A stretch of DNA of 64,000 bases from assembly GCF_000003815.2 (NCBI RefSeq), contig NC_049987.1, forward strand, positions 1,384,065 to 1,448,064. The letters are read 5' to 3'. Numbering within the stretch: the stretch's first letter is position 1; every line of letters begins with the position of its first letter. Origin of the DNA: Branchiostoma floridae (lineage: Eukaryota; Chordata; Leptocardii; Amphioxiformes; Branchiostomatidae). The notes below the pieces were generated by a model. That model saw nothing but the letters and a program-made list of their open reading frames with translations. It did not search any database and had not been told where the DNA came from. Below, piece after piece: positions 46,734-60,300 of the stretch. A program made the position numbers and the translations under genes.

Positions 46734-49700
46734 ATGTGGGTTTGGAGCCACATGTTTCCAGCGTTCAGTAGCCTACAGGTGATATTACTAGCCGTTCTGT
46801 GTGTCATCGCTACACTTGTACTGTGTGGGCGGCCGAGAAATCTGCCACCAGGACCGAGAGGACTGCCGATTGTGGGAAATGCCTTGAGCATAATGAAGGT
46901 AAATCTAAGCTCTGTCACACAAATTCCTGCTCCGTTTTATTTTTCTCTGTATTGTAGCCCTCGTGGGTTAGCATTACTTCTAGAGCAAGTGTCAGGGGTA
47001 GGATTAGGTCTATGGTTAGTCCGTGGTCTGGGGTAGGTTCTCCCAAAATCCACTCATCTTTGCACACAAAAAATAGAATAAGTGCGACTGACTTATTTTA
47101 CCTGAGATATACTGAAAATTGTCAAAAATTGTACGGCACATATTTGAAAGGGGCAAAAATTTGTCTTGACACCGGGCTCTTCACTACGAGTTCTACTGAT
47201 CAACATTTTGGGATGGCTCCATTCTGACAGCTGTTAGAAGGAGATGTGGCCGAAATCTGAGAAATTTGATAGATTAAAACTAGTCTCCAAACGCTTTGTG
47301 TGTTCCTTAGACTTCAAGTCTTACTTTTTTATTTCTATATACATTTAAAAGTCAACACTATAACAAGAATGTAGAACAAGGAGAAAAGCCCAGATATCTG
47401 TTACAGATATCAGTTTGTCAGATAAGATCGCATATTAAACATCACAATAACGTAATGTTTCTTAAGTTAAAGTTTAAGATTCCCACGGCACTTACAACAC
47501 TGAGTATCTGCCAACTACATGACAAGAACAAGAACTGCGCATGCCTTCTAATGGAAAGGTTATCAACCAAGTATTGATAAGTTACAATATTCGTCATTTT
47601 CTAGAACTATCGTAGAATGGTTCAAGACAAGTACTGCCATCCCCTTTACACCAGACAACATGTGCAGTGTGGCACGTCGTTTAGTGTAAACAACTACTGT
47701 CATGCCGGCCGCTATATACACTGTCCGATACAGAATATGGTGGCACTATAGATGTATGTAAGAACGCGTTAAAAATGAGATTCTGTTTTGATCTTCTATG
47801 AATCAGATACCATCGGTCGACCAAATAAAAGGCTTAGGTTGGCAGGTGTTTGCTAGTGTTAGTCGGGTCAGCAGAAACACAACCTTTTCTAGAATGATTA
47901 CAATTTTTCATGAAAATAGTATATACGGTTGAATATATACGGGAAGTCTAGAATAAGCAAGTTTGTATTCCTAAATACCCATATTTAAAATAGACACAGG
48001 AATCGTCGGCAATATCCTAACGGTAAAGGCCCCGGCCCTGACTTGTAAACAGTACAGTCTCGACCATAGTATCGAATTTCATAATAATCTCCCGGAATGT
48101 TTTTTTTAAGCTTATGTGATAATACTGTTGCACCACACCCCAGCACTTGAAAAAGAAAAGAAAAAACAACATCAGACTAAAGCAGTGGTCCATCTGTGTG
48201 TGCCTGTGCCTGAAAAAATAGAGCTGCAAAAAACACGCAGGCTACAAAACAAAACAATTATTTATGATTGACAGTTACCTTCAATCTTATAATTTTTAAC
48301 TGAAACCTCGATTTTAATGACGTGCAACTTTTACGACATGATTAGCATGTAAAACAAATCCTTTAGAAATATCATTACGAAACTAAGAATTTAAGTGCCC
48401 ACTCCCTACAAATCGAAAAGGGTAGACATCACAACACACCAGCCAGTGAGAGACTGTGTCCAACATGCCATGATAATATTGAAAATGAATCCCACTTTAT
48501 AATGGATTGTCCAACTTATGGTAGAGAGAGACAAAAAATGTTACAGTCTATTAAATGCAAATCTGATACTATGTTACCACCTACCAAGACAGAAATGTTC
48601 AATATGTTACTATCATGTCCTGCTGATATATCTGCCTATGTCGGTCAATTTATATATAACTCATTTAAAAAACGTGACGATATTATACTATCATGAACCA
48701 GCACATAATGATAGCCTGATTGTAAATATTATATACCATGTGTAAAATAGATTAGTCTCTTAGATTTTTAGATACTAGTAACTCATGTAGTGTTCTGTTC
48801 TGTATGTATTGTATGTTCAAGTTGCCAAACACTGTATCCTCTACAGTTGTCGTGCAATAAAGTTCTTCTTGTTAACATTTTAATCACTGTTTCTATAAGA
48901 AATGATTACAACAGTTACTTATTCATTCGACTTTATTGAATACGTTAAATTAATTCTAAATTTGGAAGTATTCTGTTCTTAATGCTAAGCTGATTTAATA
49001 CATAATTTATGAATAAAAATCAAATACTATCTAAATCTTCCTAATGTGCTTAAGGTAATAAAACATTCAACTCACATTTTTTAGTAACATACGTTTTTGT
49101 TTCAAGTAAATGACTAACCTGTGTTGTATTTCTAATAGGATTCTTCGGCTTATGCCAAATTGTCAAAGAAGTACGGTGACGTTTTTACGATGTATTTTGG
49201 GCCGAGGCGGGTGGTAGTTCTGCACGGTTATGCCGCCATCCACGAGGCACTGGTGAAGAACGCCGAGAACTTCTCAAGCCGTCCCCTGGGGCAGGCCTTC
49301 TTTAGTCCAGATGGAAAGAATTTAGGTAAGAACGCTGCATGGTAGAATGTTTGCTCCAAAGTCACTTCGTAAATAGTGGTTCTCCTGTCGATTGGACAGA
49401 TGAGGAGGAGGATTTTTGCCTGCTTGCCTGACCTGCACATGACTTTTTTTATGGTGAAGGAGGGGTGTGCAATTATAAATAATGCGAATAGTATGAACGT
49501 AAAATTGATATGAGACGAAAATCTACAATCATAAGTTATAACAATATTTGATTATTTATTTTGAATTAAATTGAACTGCAATTTCCATAACAATATACTT
49601 ACCCAAACATTTCACTGCCAAATTCCTTTGTCAGAACATTGGAAACTGCTGCTTAGACGTCACGACTTGAAATTACGATGGGACTTTGAATAACAATGGC

Positions 49701-51875
49701 TACTACCAACAGATAAACTTTTAATTTAGCATTGACTATCCACTGATATAAGGTGCGCTGCAAATGATAAAAATGCATTTCCATTGATATGCGTACCGTT
49801 CTTTTTAATCTCAAGGAATAGCCGAAGAGCCTTATGGTCCGAAGTGGAAGGAACACCGTAAGTTCGCCATGATGAGTCTGCGTGACTTCGGAGTTGGAAA
49901 GAGAAGCCTGGAGGGGAAGATTCTTGAAGAAGCACGTGCTCTAGGTGATGAGATCTGTAAAACAAACGGACGCCCATTTTGTATCTCTCAGATGATGCAG
50001 AATGCTGTTTCCAACGTCATCTGTTCAATTGTGTTCGGTAGTCGTTATGAGTACGACGACATGGTGTTCAAAAGCCTTCTAAAAGCGATTCAACGAGTTT
50101 TTGGAAGAAAAATGGTGGATTTTTTGGCAGAACAATTACCTCCTTTAAAGGTCCTCCCCGGCGTACGCAAAGACTACCAAGACCTTATGCAGAGTCAGGC
50201 TAAAATCATGGACCACATCAAGGAAAGAATCAGGGAGCACGAGGATACATTTGACACGAATGACATACGAGACTTAATTGACGCATTTCTTCTCGAGTCT
50301 AAAAAACGACAGACGTACGAAAACAACACATTTACTGAGCAAGAACTTGCTACTGTAAGATATAATTTAGACTTACGAATTTCCCCATATGCAATTTCTT
50401 TCAAATAATAAAGGACTTTTTAAAATGATATTTTTCAGCTATACGTAATTGTGACTATGTAAGTGTGCAAAATGTGTTCTTTTTGTTTTTTTTTATTGCA
50501 TGTATCTTACATGTTTTATGCATTACACAATTATATATACGTAAATATTGAGCCGGCAATAAAACATGACACCGATACATAATTTTCCCCAAGATCGTCT
50601 ATCAACTGTTCCTGGCAGGAACTGACACAACAGCTACCACCTTACGTTGGGCCCTGCTTTACATGATTCTCCATCCGGACATCCAGGAGAAAGTACAGCA
50701 GGAGATAGACAGCGTTCTGGGACCCAACCAGGAGCCGGCAATGGCACATCGTAATCAGGTAAGAACCGAAGTGCCAATGATAAAGCGATGTCTAAAAAAA
50801 TATATTTTCTTTAGTACGCAAGTTTTGGTTTATAATAAATAGTGTTAGTAAAATGGTAGTTATCACGGTGTAGACATTTCTTGGGCCTTAGATTTTTAGA
50901 TTAGATTTTAGCTTTAGATCTGCCTTCGATTCGTGTCCTGCTCGAAGCTTATGTCACGTGACATACGACAGAAAGTGTGACGTCAGCAATGGGTCAAATG
51001 TGCTCTACAGTCAGTATCATCCCAGTCTAAGTTAAAGCATGTTTGAAGCACTTTAATGTCAATAGCCTCTTTATTACTCCTTAGTAATGCTGTTCAGTGT
51101 CGAAATATATTATATGATAAAAATATATTATGAATTCAATATTAATCAAAATTTTACTAAATGTTTGTAAAATATAGATGCCTTACACGGAGGCGACCCT
51201 AACGGAAGTGAGCCGACACGCTACTGTTGCGCCACATACCATTCCGCACGCTACGAGCAACGATACAACATTCAGGGGGTATGACATCCCAAAGGTAGGT
51301 TAGGAATGTTGTGTAATATGTTTATATAACGTATATTGCAATTTTAAAGTTAAATGACTGTTTTAAGGAAGCCACCTATGCTAGCTTACATTATATCTTA
51401 GACTTGGTTTTCAATACCATATACTACAACAGTCAACATAAATGATTATTTCGTAATTTTCCTATCAGTTAGATTTTAGCCTTAACAAAAAGTTGTATCA
51501 TATATTTATTAGTTTTGTACATATATAAAAATGACCTAATGCCTTCATGAATACTGACAAAATTGAAACATATTTGAATACATGAGAATTTTGCGAGAAC
51601 ATTATGTCTGTTTTTCTAAATAAGGGCACAGTGTTGGAAGTTATTCTATGGTCAGTGCACCATGACCCAAACCTGTGGCCGGAGCCGGACAAGTTTGACC
51701 CTAACCGCTTCATTAATGACGCCGGGAAATATGTGAAGAGAGAGGGAGTTATTCCGTTCTCCCTTGGTAAGTCTAAAAATGCAACATACTTATTACCTCC
51801 ATGTATTATACTGGCGTGTGTGTGTGCATGTGTTTGTGTGTTTGTGTGTGTGTGTTTGTGTGTGTGTGTTTGTGT

Positions 51876-51924
<49 letters not shown>

Positions 51925-52749
51925 CGTGCGTGCGTGTGTATGTGTTTGTGTATGTATTTGTGTGTGTGTGTTTGTGTGTGTGCGTACGTTTTCGGATACT
52001 TGTAAGCATAACTTAATGGATTCTGAATGGATTTCGAATATATTTAAATTGAGCCTTCTTGTGGCCGACCTTGGTAATGCAACAGAACTTTTTTTTTTCC
52101 ATTTAGTCCTTGATATTCTATTGTCTTGACTTTTGTTTTGGTTCCACCTACATTTTAATGTTCTTTGGAACTTTTTTCGATTCAAAATTGACGATAACAA
52201 AGTAAAGGACACATCGTATTTATCTTATTGGTATGCAGGTTTCGTAAAAGAGATGTACACAACGAAACGTGACAAATGAAAATCTGGAATTTTTTTTCAG
52301 AAAACTTGGTTCCAATTTACACCAACCCCATTTAACCCATGTTCTAAAAGACTAGTAAAAGACGAGGTTGATACATCTACTCTCTCTACAAACTATTAAC
52401 TCTATTTCCTGTCACAGAAGTAGCTCAGTCCGTCTTCCCTTCACTTCCTGCTACACTGTGTTGAGTCATACCATGCTGTAATACGGACAAACACAAGGCA
52501 AATGTATTGTAGATTAAATTTGAATGTTGTGGAAAGGAAACCACATATAAGTTTGTTTTTTTTTCAGGCCGTCGTGTTTGTCTAGGTGAACAGCTGGCCA
52601 GGATGGAGCTCTTCCTCATCTTCACATCTCTGCTGCAACGCTTCACCTTCAAGCTGCCAGAGGGCGCCCCTAAGCCTTCGGAAAATGGAATACCTGGTCC
52701 GCTACATCAACCTGTGCCATTTATGCTGATTGCTGAACCAAGAGAGTGA
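46734..52749 (+). CDS. Cytochrome P450, CYP2-clan, gene 1 (498 aa)
   Basis: Seven exons: 46734-46898, 49139-49325, 49816-50354, 50594-50758, 51178-51294, 51625-51766, 52568-52749 (TGA). All junctions are GT-AG and the phases agree. It is a haem mono-oxygenase, expected to be anchored in the ER by its N-terminal hydrophobic segment ([15 protein letters not shown]) before the proline hinge [15 protein letters not shown]-helix: PKWKEHR. I-helix oxygen-binding motif: AGTDTT. K-helix ExxR: EVSR. PxRF region: FDPNRF. Haem loop: FSLGRRVCLG with the cysteine ligand, split by the last intron. The length is normal for the family. The codon that is ATG in gene 2 is TTG here (46713), so the start is put at the next in-frame ATG. 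It is paired tail to tail with gene 2. Substrate unknown; drug/sterol/fatty-acid type CYP2 chemistry is only inferred. Confidence 0.9.
48398..48880 (+). pseudogene. 3' end of a non-LTR retrotransposon in P450 intron 1
   Basis: The plus-strand frame reads [19 protein letters not shown], then [19 protein letters not shown], the C-x2-C...H-x4-C tail found at the end of many retroelement ORF2 proteins. It then runs to a stop at 48696. A 3' untranslated stretch follows and ends with caataaagttcttcttg near 48880. The 5' part is missing, as is normal for LINE insertions. It lies in the first intron of P450 gene 1, in the same orientation. Confidence 0.7.
51816..51995. repeat. GT microsatellite in P450 gene 1 intron 6
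   Basis: A TG/GT tract of about 180 bases with tttgtg and cgtgcgtgcg interruptions lies about 50 bases after the exon 6 donor. Confidence 0.95.
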
Positions 52750-52816
52750 AATGAAATCTAGGAGTTATAGCTACACGAGTTTAACACGCTATATGCAAGT
52801 CAGTAAGGTTGGCTAT

Positions 52817-52822
52817 AATAAA
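52817..52822 (+). terminator. AATAAA polyadenylation signal of P450 gene 1
   Basis: A perfect AATAAA lies 68 bases after the stop codon of P450 gene 1. Confidence 0.6.
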
Positions 52823-52824
52823 CC

Positions 52825-53465
52825 TATATCAGTGGAACACGATATGATATGTACATTTGATAATGAGCAAAGAACATTCGTGGGTAAACCAATCTATTTG
52901 ATATATTGAGTGGCTAAGTTTCATACCATGATAACTATTGTAAATCAGAAATACATTCAAAAATATGGGTGTATAATCTTTTAGAATTAATTATTTCAGG
53001 CACCTCTTTAAGATCTACTTGCTAACGTTAACCAGGTTTTCAAAAATTCCATATTATGTTATGCAGCTTCAAAGTATGAGGCGCACAAATCTAAAACTCT
53101 ACAATACTACTATCCACCTTCTAGATAAACATAAGTAACTATTGGATTATTTCACAGAATAATTTAATTCGCTAGCTAAACTAATCATTTCTAATCCATA
53201 GAGTTAGTAGTAATATTAACTATAACTTAGTGATCAATGGCACGTAAAATTGCGACCAATGGGGTTATTGATAATTATGTAAAATCTTAGTACTTGTAAG
53301 TATTTAGCTAATTGTTAGGTATTATGGTGATAATGGCTATTTTAGTACTGCATGTATTAGTCTTACCTTAAGTAAGATAATATTTCAACATCTAAAACGG
53401 CTTGTGTGTTGGCTATGTGATTTTTTTCCAGTTCCCTTCCAGTGGAGTGCGTCTAGCTGAAAACT
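52825..53465. other. Intergenic AT-rich sequence
   Basis: Between the polyadenylation signal of P450 gene 1 and the second piggyBac-like copy. Nothing recognisable. Confidence 0.4.
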
Positions 53466-54199
53466 TAACTTTATTCAGACCGGGCTTTTTTGGTCATTCC
53501 TGGACCGGGGGTGGCTTTTGAGGCCCTCCACTTTTAAGTCCTATAACTCTAACACGACATGATGTAGGGCCACTAGATTTTTAAGAAATAATGTCGACAT
53601 AAAATCTGACAAATGTTTGACGTTTGATGTTACGATGACGTAAGATGACGTAATTATGACATCATCAATTTGATTATATTGGCCGGACCCATGAAAAAAG
53701 GGTATTCTCAGATAACTTCAATTTATGCTACAAAAATGTAACAACAAGTGCAGATAACAGAATAATAATGTTTATTAACACGTGTGTTGCCGATAGCAAC
53801 ATCAATGACGTCAAAACGACGTCATAAAATGACGTCATTCACATCTAAGATACGAGTTGGGCTTCTCCATGTTATATATACAAAGGGCATTTAAAATAGA
53901 TTAAAGTTATTCATTTAGACGGTTTGTGATAAAAAAAAATACCAGGTAGTTACGAATTTTAAGGGATAATTAGCTTGTTATTCTTGATCTGGCCATACGG
54001 TCCGCCATCTTTGATTTTGGACTGATGACGTTATCAAATTAGCATAATTTATGCATATATAATTATGAAAGATATGCTAGATAATATAAGATTTTATTTA
54101 TGTAACTAAATAGCAGTGATAAGGCAAATAAATATGAAAAATACATTGTTAGTACCAAAAATAATGATTTTTTGCATAACTGCTTGTCAACAAACGGTT
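53466..54199. mobile_element. Second piggyBac-like copy, truncated at the right end
   Basis: It starts after TTAA (53466-53469) with CTTTATTCAGACCGGGC and follows the element at 40996 closely (accgggcttttttggtcat, ggccggacccatgaaaaaag, acgtcataaaatgacgtcat). Homology ends near 54199 (caacaaacggtt). The right terminus is missing and a segment of about 60 bases is deleted. Two of the TGACGTCA octamers are kept (53806 and 53830). Confidence 0.75.
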
Positions 54200-54639
54200 A
54201 TAAGCAGGGCGGTCAGAAACTAAGTGTGACGGTTGAGAAAACAGGGTAAATCCAGACAGGCGGTTTCGCTGTTGGCCTACAATAAATGGTAGGTGTTTAA
54301 TATTTTTTGTCAAATATAATTGTTATCATTATGATAACCATGACATGTGAAATGTATGCAAACGAGGTGATAATATAACTATCAATTTCGAAATTACAAA
54401 AGGGTTTTACACTTTTGTCTATACATACAACATCATGCTATTCATACAACTAGAGAGGAATGTACAAAATGTTAATTATGCAAATTTTGACGGTCATCTG
54501 CATAATCTATGCAGGCATCAAAATATTCTTTAAAATTTTAAACGGACGGCAAACTACGTGCACTGTTTCTGTTTGGACCAATTCAATACACACGTCAGTC
54601 CTTGCAAATAAAAATATGGTAAACAACCCTGAGATAGAA

Positions 54640-54875
54640 TAGTCCAGTCGTCAGAAGCTGCAGCATGCTGTGGATAGTCGATCAGGGGTACGTCTCAGTG
54701 CTGTTTCTTCGTGTTTCTCAATTGCAAGGCCTTGCCCATGTTAATGCGGTCAAGGACTTCAAAAAAGGGATGGACGTAATATGTTAATTGATATTATTGC
54801 AAGAAACGGCTGGACAGAAACGAGTGGAGACACAGGTGTCACCTCCAAGAGGATGAACTGAACTGAACTGATTGC
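54640..54875 (+). pseudogene. 3' tail of a LINE ending in (TGAAC)n
   Basis: The last open stretch reads KRLDRNEWRHRCHLQEDELN followed by TGA, with aactgaactgaactg at the end. A basic W-R-rich C-terminus followed by a short tandem pentamer instead of poly(A) fits CR1-like LINEs. The 5' part is absent. Confidence 0.4.
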
Positions 54876-54989
54876 AAGAAAAGGAATAACAGACCACAGC
54901 CGGGGTTGCAATGAGGGGGTGTGGTTCAGGTGGGGCTAGTTTACTTCTTTCAGTTGGAGCTAGTTTATTCCTTATTGCTGGGGGTCTAT

Positions 54990-55425
54990 TTAGGTGGGGT
55001 TAGTCCATTTCTTCCTGCAGGAGGGACTTTTTAGGTGGAGACAGTCCATTTCATGCTGCAGGAGGGACTGCTCAGGTGGAGACAGTCCATTTCATGCTGC
55101 AGGAGGGACTACTCAGGTGGGGACAGTCCATTTCTTTCTGCAGGAGGGACTGTTTAGGTTGGGACAGGCCATTTCTTCCTGCAGGAGGGACTGTTTAGGT
55201 GGGGACAGTCCATTTCTTCCTGCAGGAGGGACTGTTTAGGTGCAGACAGTCCATTTCATGCTGCAGGAGGGACTACTCAGGTGGGGACAGGCCATTTCTT
55301 CCTGCAGGAGGGACTGTTTAGGAGGGACAGTCCATTTCTTCCTGCAGGAGGGACTGTGTAGGTGGGGACAGTCCATTTCTTCCTGCAGGAGGGACTGTTT
55401 AGGTTGGGACAGGCCATTTCTAACT
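54990..55425. repeat. 41-bp minisatellite, about 10 copies
   Basis: A unit of about 41 bases (gcaggagggactgtttaggt, then ggggacagtccatttcttcc t) repeats ten to eleven times with point changes and one short unit near 55320. Each unit contains ggactg ... cagtcc and could form a small hairpin. It lies in the tail-to-tail interval between the two P450 genes. Confidence 0.9.
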
Positions 55426-55429
55426 GCTT

Positions 55430-57110
55430 CACCTCCTTGCCGCACCCATCTAATTGCAAGGGCTGAATATGTTCACACCTGCCTTTGACATCACCTAGCT
55501 ACAGCTTCACCTGACATTACTTAGTATACACTAATAAGCAAACCTGCGTGTAGGTGTGTACACGTACTTATCTCAAGTTTTTTGTGCAGTTCTACACGGT
55601 TAAGGAAGACAAAAAGGGTAGAATATATATATAACATTTCTGTATCTTTAGATGTTTTATTTGGGGTTACTATGTAAGCAGTATTAGTAAATATGTAATT
55701 TTTATTACTACTACATTTGTATCACATTCTGTCACACATAGTAGTTCCTGTACTTTCTCAATTTCAAGAGAGCGGTCACTAATTCTAAATTTGCTGTTTG
55801 CCAAGCATAGATCTACTTCTAAGTATTTTTTCCATCGTATGTGCCGTTTAAAAACACCAGCTTACCAGTATCAATGCTCAAGATAGCTCAATGACATGAG
55901 GTTTCAATATGCTTTTAAAATATTCTACATCTTATCATTGTACACAGAAATCTGTTGTTACTAAGTGAGTAACATGTAAAAACAACCCTTGCAATGTAAT
56001 ATTTCCTTAACTTGTAGTAACAAGGTTATTCTACGACTTTTTGTAACTTTTTGCGACAAAAGGGCATGGATCTTTTAATATCGTTCTAAATTTAATGGAA
56101 TTATGGAATTATACACTGAAGTAAAATAAAATCAACTAAAGATTCTAAAAAGCTCTACCCTATTAATGAATGGTAACTAGCATTGATTAAGAATACCTCT
56201 ATTTTCCGAATATTTTCAAAAGCTTTCATCATATTACATGCAAAATGATGTGTCATATGCAAATACTTACTTAATATCAACTATTATCACTAAAGGGATC
56301 ATACCTAACTTGATATATAACAGCTGCTACTTTATATTCTACATATAGTTCTTTTAAACGCACTGCATTACTGCATGTTTCAGAAAAATAGAATACTGTA
56401 TACATCCGCAAATTATTACATCAGTTGATATAGTTATGTTGCTCATATCTTTTAAGTTCTGTAAGACATAACCAGGGTAATACATCCAACGTTTCGATGT
56501 CTGTCAGACACCAATCAGGGTTAAAATTACTGGATCTGCCTTACGTTAGGGATGGCATCTACATCTACAGCGCCACCTACCTCGGCTATAAGTAGCATCG
56601 AGAAGGAAATCCAGTCATTATAACCCTGATGATGGTGTCTAACAGACATTGACGAAGTATTATTTGACTTTTTAGAACTTTTTATGGTAAGTATTACAAA
56701 ATGTTTACTTGATTTACAAAAATTCAAGTAAATCTCATTTATAATAGCAATATTATAATACCAAAAAGCACGTCTATCTTTAAAACTAACTGTATTTGTT
56801 TCAAACTTTAGAACTAGCATGGTTATAAATAAATATGCATTGTTACAACGTCTACCTTACATATAATCGCGAAATCTAAACATGCAGTAATGAAATTAGG
56901 AATGTATTTAGCAGTATTAACTCAATGTAGTAGAGTTTTGCTTATTATGGCCCTTATATCTTATAACAATGTCGTAAGTGCGGAAGAAAATATCTAGAAC
57001 TGCACCTGTAATGATACTTCTAAGCACTTTATCATGACCAGATATCTCCACACGACGAACCACAGACTGTTGAAATAACTAATGTATCGAAACAAAGGTG
57101 TCTAAAAGTT
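55430..57110. other. Intergenic stretch, nothing recognised
   Basis: AT-rich. Near 56470-56660 a short inverted pair (ctgtcagacaccaatcaggg and ccctgatgatggtgtctaa) flanks about 100 bases and may be a decayed small element. No gene supported. Confidence 0.35.
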
Positions 57111-57115
57111 TATAC

Positions 57116-57121
57116 TTTATT
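57116..57121 (-). terminator. AATAAA polyadenylation signal of P450 gene 2
   Basis: AATAAA on the minus strand, about 200 bases beyond the stop codon of P450 gene 2. Confidence 0.4.
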
Positions 57122-57319
57122 CTTCTATATAAAAACTGACGCTTTGATAATAATAAATGCCACATAATTCACAAGATTATAATATCATCAATTTTCTTCT
57201 CGACGTATTTGTGTGACGAGGTTTTTACTTTATACGCATCCATCTACCACTACACTGACTAATAAAAGGTTTTGATATCCAACCTGCATGCGCATGTTAC
57301 TAGCAAAATTCCATGTATT

Positions 57320-60300
57320 TCAATCCCTTGGTTCAGCAATAAGCTTGAATGGCACAGGGTGATGCAATGCTGCATGGATCCCTTTCTCAGAAGGCTTAGG
57401 AGCGCCCTCTGGCAGCTTGAAGGTGAAGCGCTGCAGCAGAGATGTGAAAAAGAGGAAGAGCTCCATCCTGGCCAGTTGTTCACCAAGACAGACACGACGG
57501 CCTGGGAAAAACAAGTTTGTGTTCAATATACATAAATGATACCTTAAATATATTTGTATATGTATTGTTTCAATTCTCTTTTCCCCATTTATTCTTAGAA
57601 AACGAAATCCATTTCATAATTGCACAGATTTACAAATAGTCCATATTTCTGTTCTAGGTTAAACCAAGTATCTTCGTGAACAGTTTAATGAATTCTCATA
57701 GAAAACACCGTATTATTCTCTCGCTTTTATTAACATGTTTAATAATGCATTAATACTACTTTAAAATGTTAAAGTACCAGAAATAAACAATGTTATCTTA
57801 CCAATGGAGAACGCAAGTACTTCATTCCTCTTCACATATTTGCCCTCGTCATTCAGAAAGCGAGTGGGGTCAAACTTGTCCGGCTCCGGCCACAGGTTTG
57901 GGTCATGGTGCACGGACCAGATGTTTACTGTCACCGACGTGTTCTAAGTAAGAAAACAAATAAAATGTTAATATTAGAGCGTATTATATCATATCATATC
58001 ATATCATATCATATCATATCATATCATATCATATAATTGCAAACCATATTTGACCAAAGTAAATATCCTTTGTCAAACCAGCCGACTATTTTTTCGGTGG
58101 TCTTCAGTGTCTCAGATTTTCGATTTTGCACTACTATAAATACAGTTTATATTTGAAAGGTATATCATTTCTTCTGACGAACGCCTTACCTTTGGGATGT
58201 TGTACCCCCTGAATGCTGTATCGTTGCTCGTGCCGTGGGGGATGGTCATCGGCGTCACAGATGCCAGTCGGCTCACTTCTGCCAGTGTGGCCTCCGTGAA
58301 TGGCATCTATTTTCAAACATTATACGGCCAATGTTAGCAGCTTTGAAATGTACATCTAACGTCATTTTAAGTGAAATACATTTCATGAACAAGAAATTAG
58401 TGTGATTCAATGGAAATGTCTGTGTATTTGACTTTGCTCACATCGGTTACCGCTAGGTCACAATAAAATCATTTTTTAACTACAAAAAATGATTTGATTT
58501 CATTAGGACTTCTGACTTGGCTACGATGTGCCATTGCCGGCTCCTGGTTGGGTCCCAGCACGCTGTCTATCTCCTGCTGTACTTTCTCCTGAATGTCCGG
58601 ATGGAGGATCATGTAGAGCAGGGCCCAACGTAAGGTGGTAGATGTTGTGTCAGTTCCTGCCACGAACAGTTGATAGACGATCTTGGGCGATAAAAACATC
58701 GTTTGTTTACATTCAGACAGACAAGGACACTTGGCACTGCAATCGAATTTTAGTAATTTTCTAAAACAGTGACACATACAACGAAGAGAAAGAAGGTTAA
58801 TGCAGTCCTCTAGACTCTTCCAGGCCCTTTGGGCATGATATTCTATGTCGAAGCCTTTTGCCACCTTTTACCCCTTTTCTTTCAGCCTTAGTGGAGTAAG
58901 GAAAGTCGTCCTAATGGCGAAAGATCGGTGACATGGACCCCAAGGCTCTGTTTGTGCCACCCAAAACAATTTTTGTTTGTATTTAAAAGAAATTGTAATG
59001 TATGTTTTAAATGTTCATGGTTTTGTCATTAAAAATCTTCTACGCAGTGGAAATTAATGTAATGACTGGTGCCTGCACGACTCATAACCCCAACTTATAT
59101 ACTGAATCCCATTTTTTTTACAAATACGTTCTCAAATGCTACGGTTGTTGAAACAGAAGTACTATTACATAATGTCATGAAGATTATATCTTACCGCGGC
59201 ATGTTCCTGCTCAGTAAATGTAGAGTTCTCGTCTCCCTGCCGTTTTTTAGACTCCAAGAGAAATGCGTCAATAAAATCACGGATGTCCTTAGGGTCAAAA
59301 GTGTCTTCGTGTTCTTTGATTCTGTCCCTAATGTGGTTTATGAGTTTTGCCTGGTTCCGTTTAAGTTTTTGAAACGGCTTCCTAACTCCTGGTAGGATCC
59401 TCATTGGACGAAAGACTTGCGCAAATATCACTGCAAAGCTTCGAGAGAATACTCCATTTATTGCATTTAGAAGATCTTTGAATGCCATGTCATCATACTC
59501 ATAACGGCGGCCGAACACAATTGAACAGATGACGTTAGAAACAGCATTCTGCATCATCTGAGAGATACAAAATGGTCGTCCTTCTGTTTTGCAGATCTCA
59601 TCACCAAGACCTCGTGCCTCTTCGAGAATCTTCCCCTCAAGACTTCTCTTCCCAACTCCGAAGTCACGCAAACTCATCATGGCGAACTTACGGTGCTCCT
59701 TCAACTTGGGACCATAAGGTTCAGCGGCTATTCCTGAAGGTCAAAATAAAAGTAACTTAGAGAGACCAAGACAACAGCTAAGAATCGCAATGCATTGAAG
59801 CGGTTAATATCAAAACTTACATGGATTTCGCATCAAATATGAATACATGATAAACAGCTTGTCTTTAAGCATGTCCGTCGTCATATGTATTCTGTGACAT
59901 ATGTGGTACTAGTTTAATTACACTCTAAACGGTCTTTTAAAAAACCGGAATGGAAGAACATTATCATTTAAAAATGCCAATTTGATATGTCAGATGGGTC
60001 TTTAACCTAATGAAAAGTCCGTATGATTAACAAAGCCATTGTGTTGACTTACCAAGTGTCTTTCCATCTGGAGTCCTCATTGCGTGAGACGGCGAACGGC
60101 TGGAGAAGTTCTCCGCGTTCTTCACCAGTGCCTCGTGGATCGCGGCGTAACCGTTCAGAACTATCGTCAGTCTGGGACCAAAATACACGGTAAAGACGTC
60201 ACCGTACTTCTTTGACCAGTCGGTATAGACCAGCGGAAGAGCACCCTGTTGATGATACAACCCATGTCAACACTTTGGTTTTAGCGGAAATGTATGGTGA

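Noticed and set aside
54994-55488. Open frames across the 41-bp minisatellite
   Set aside because: The unit length is not a multiple of three, and the frames arise from repetition; no start context or splice sites support a gene.
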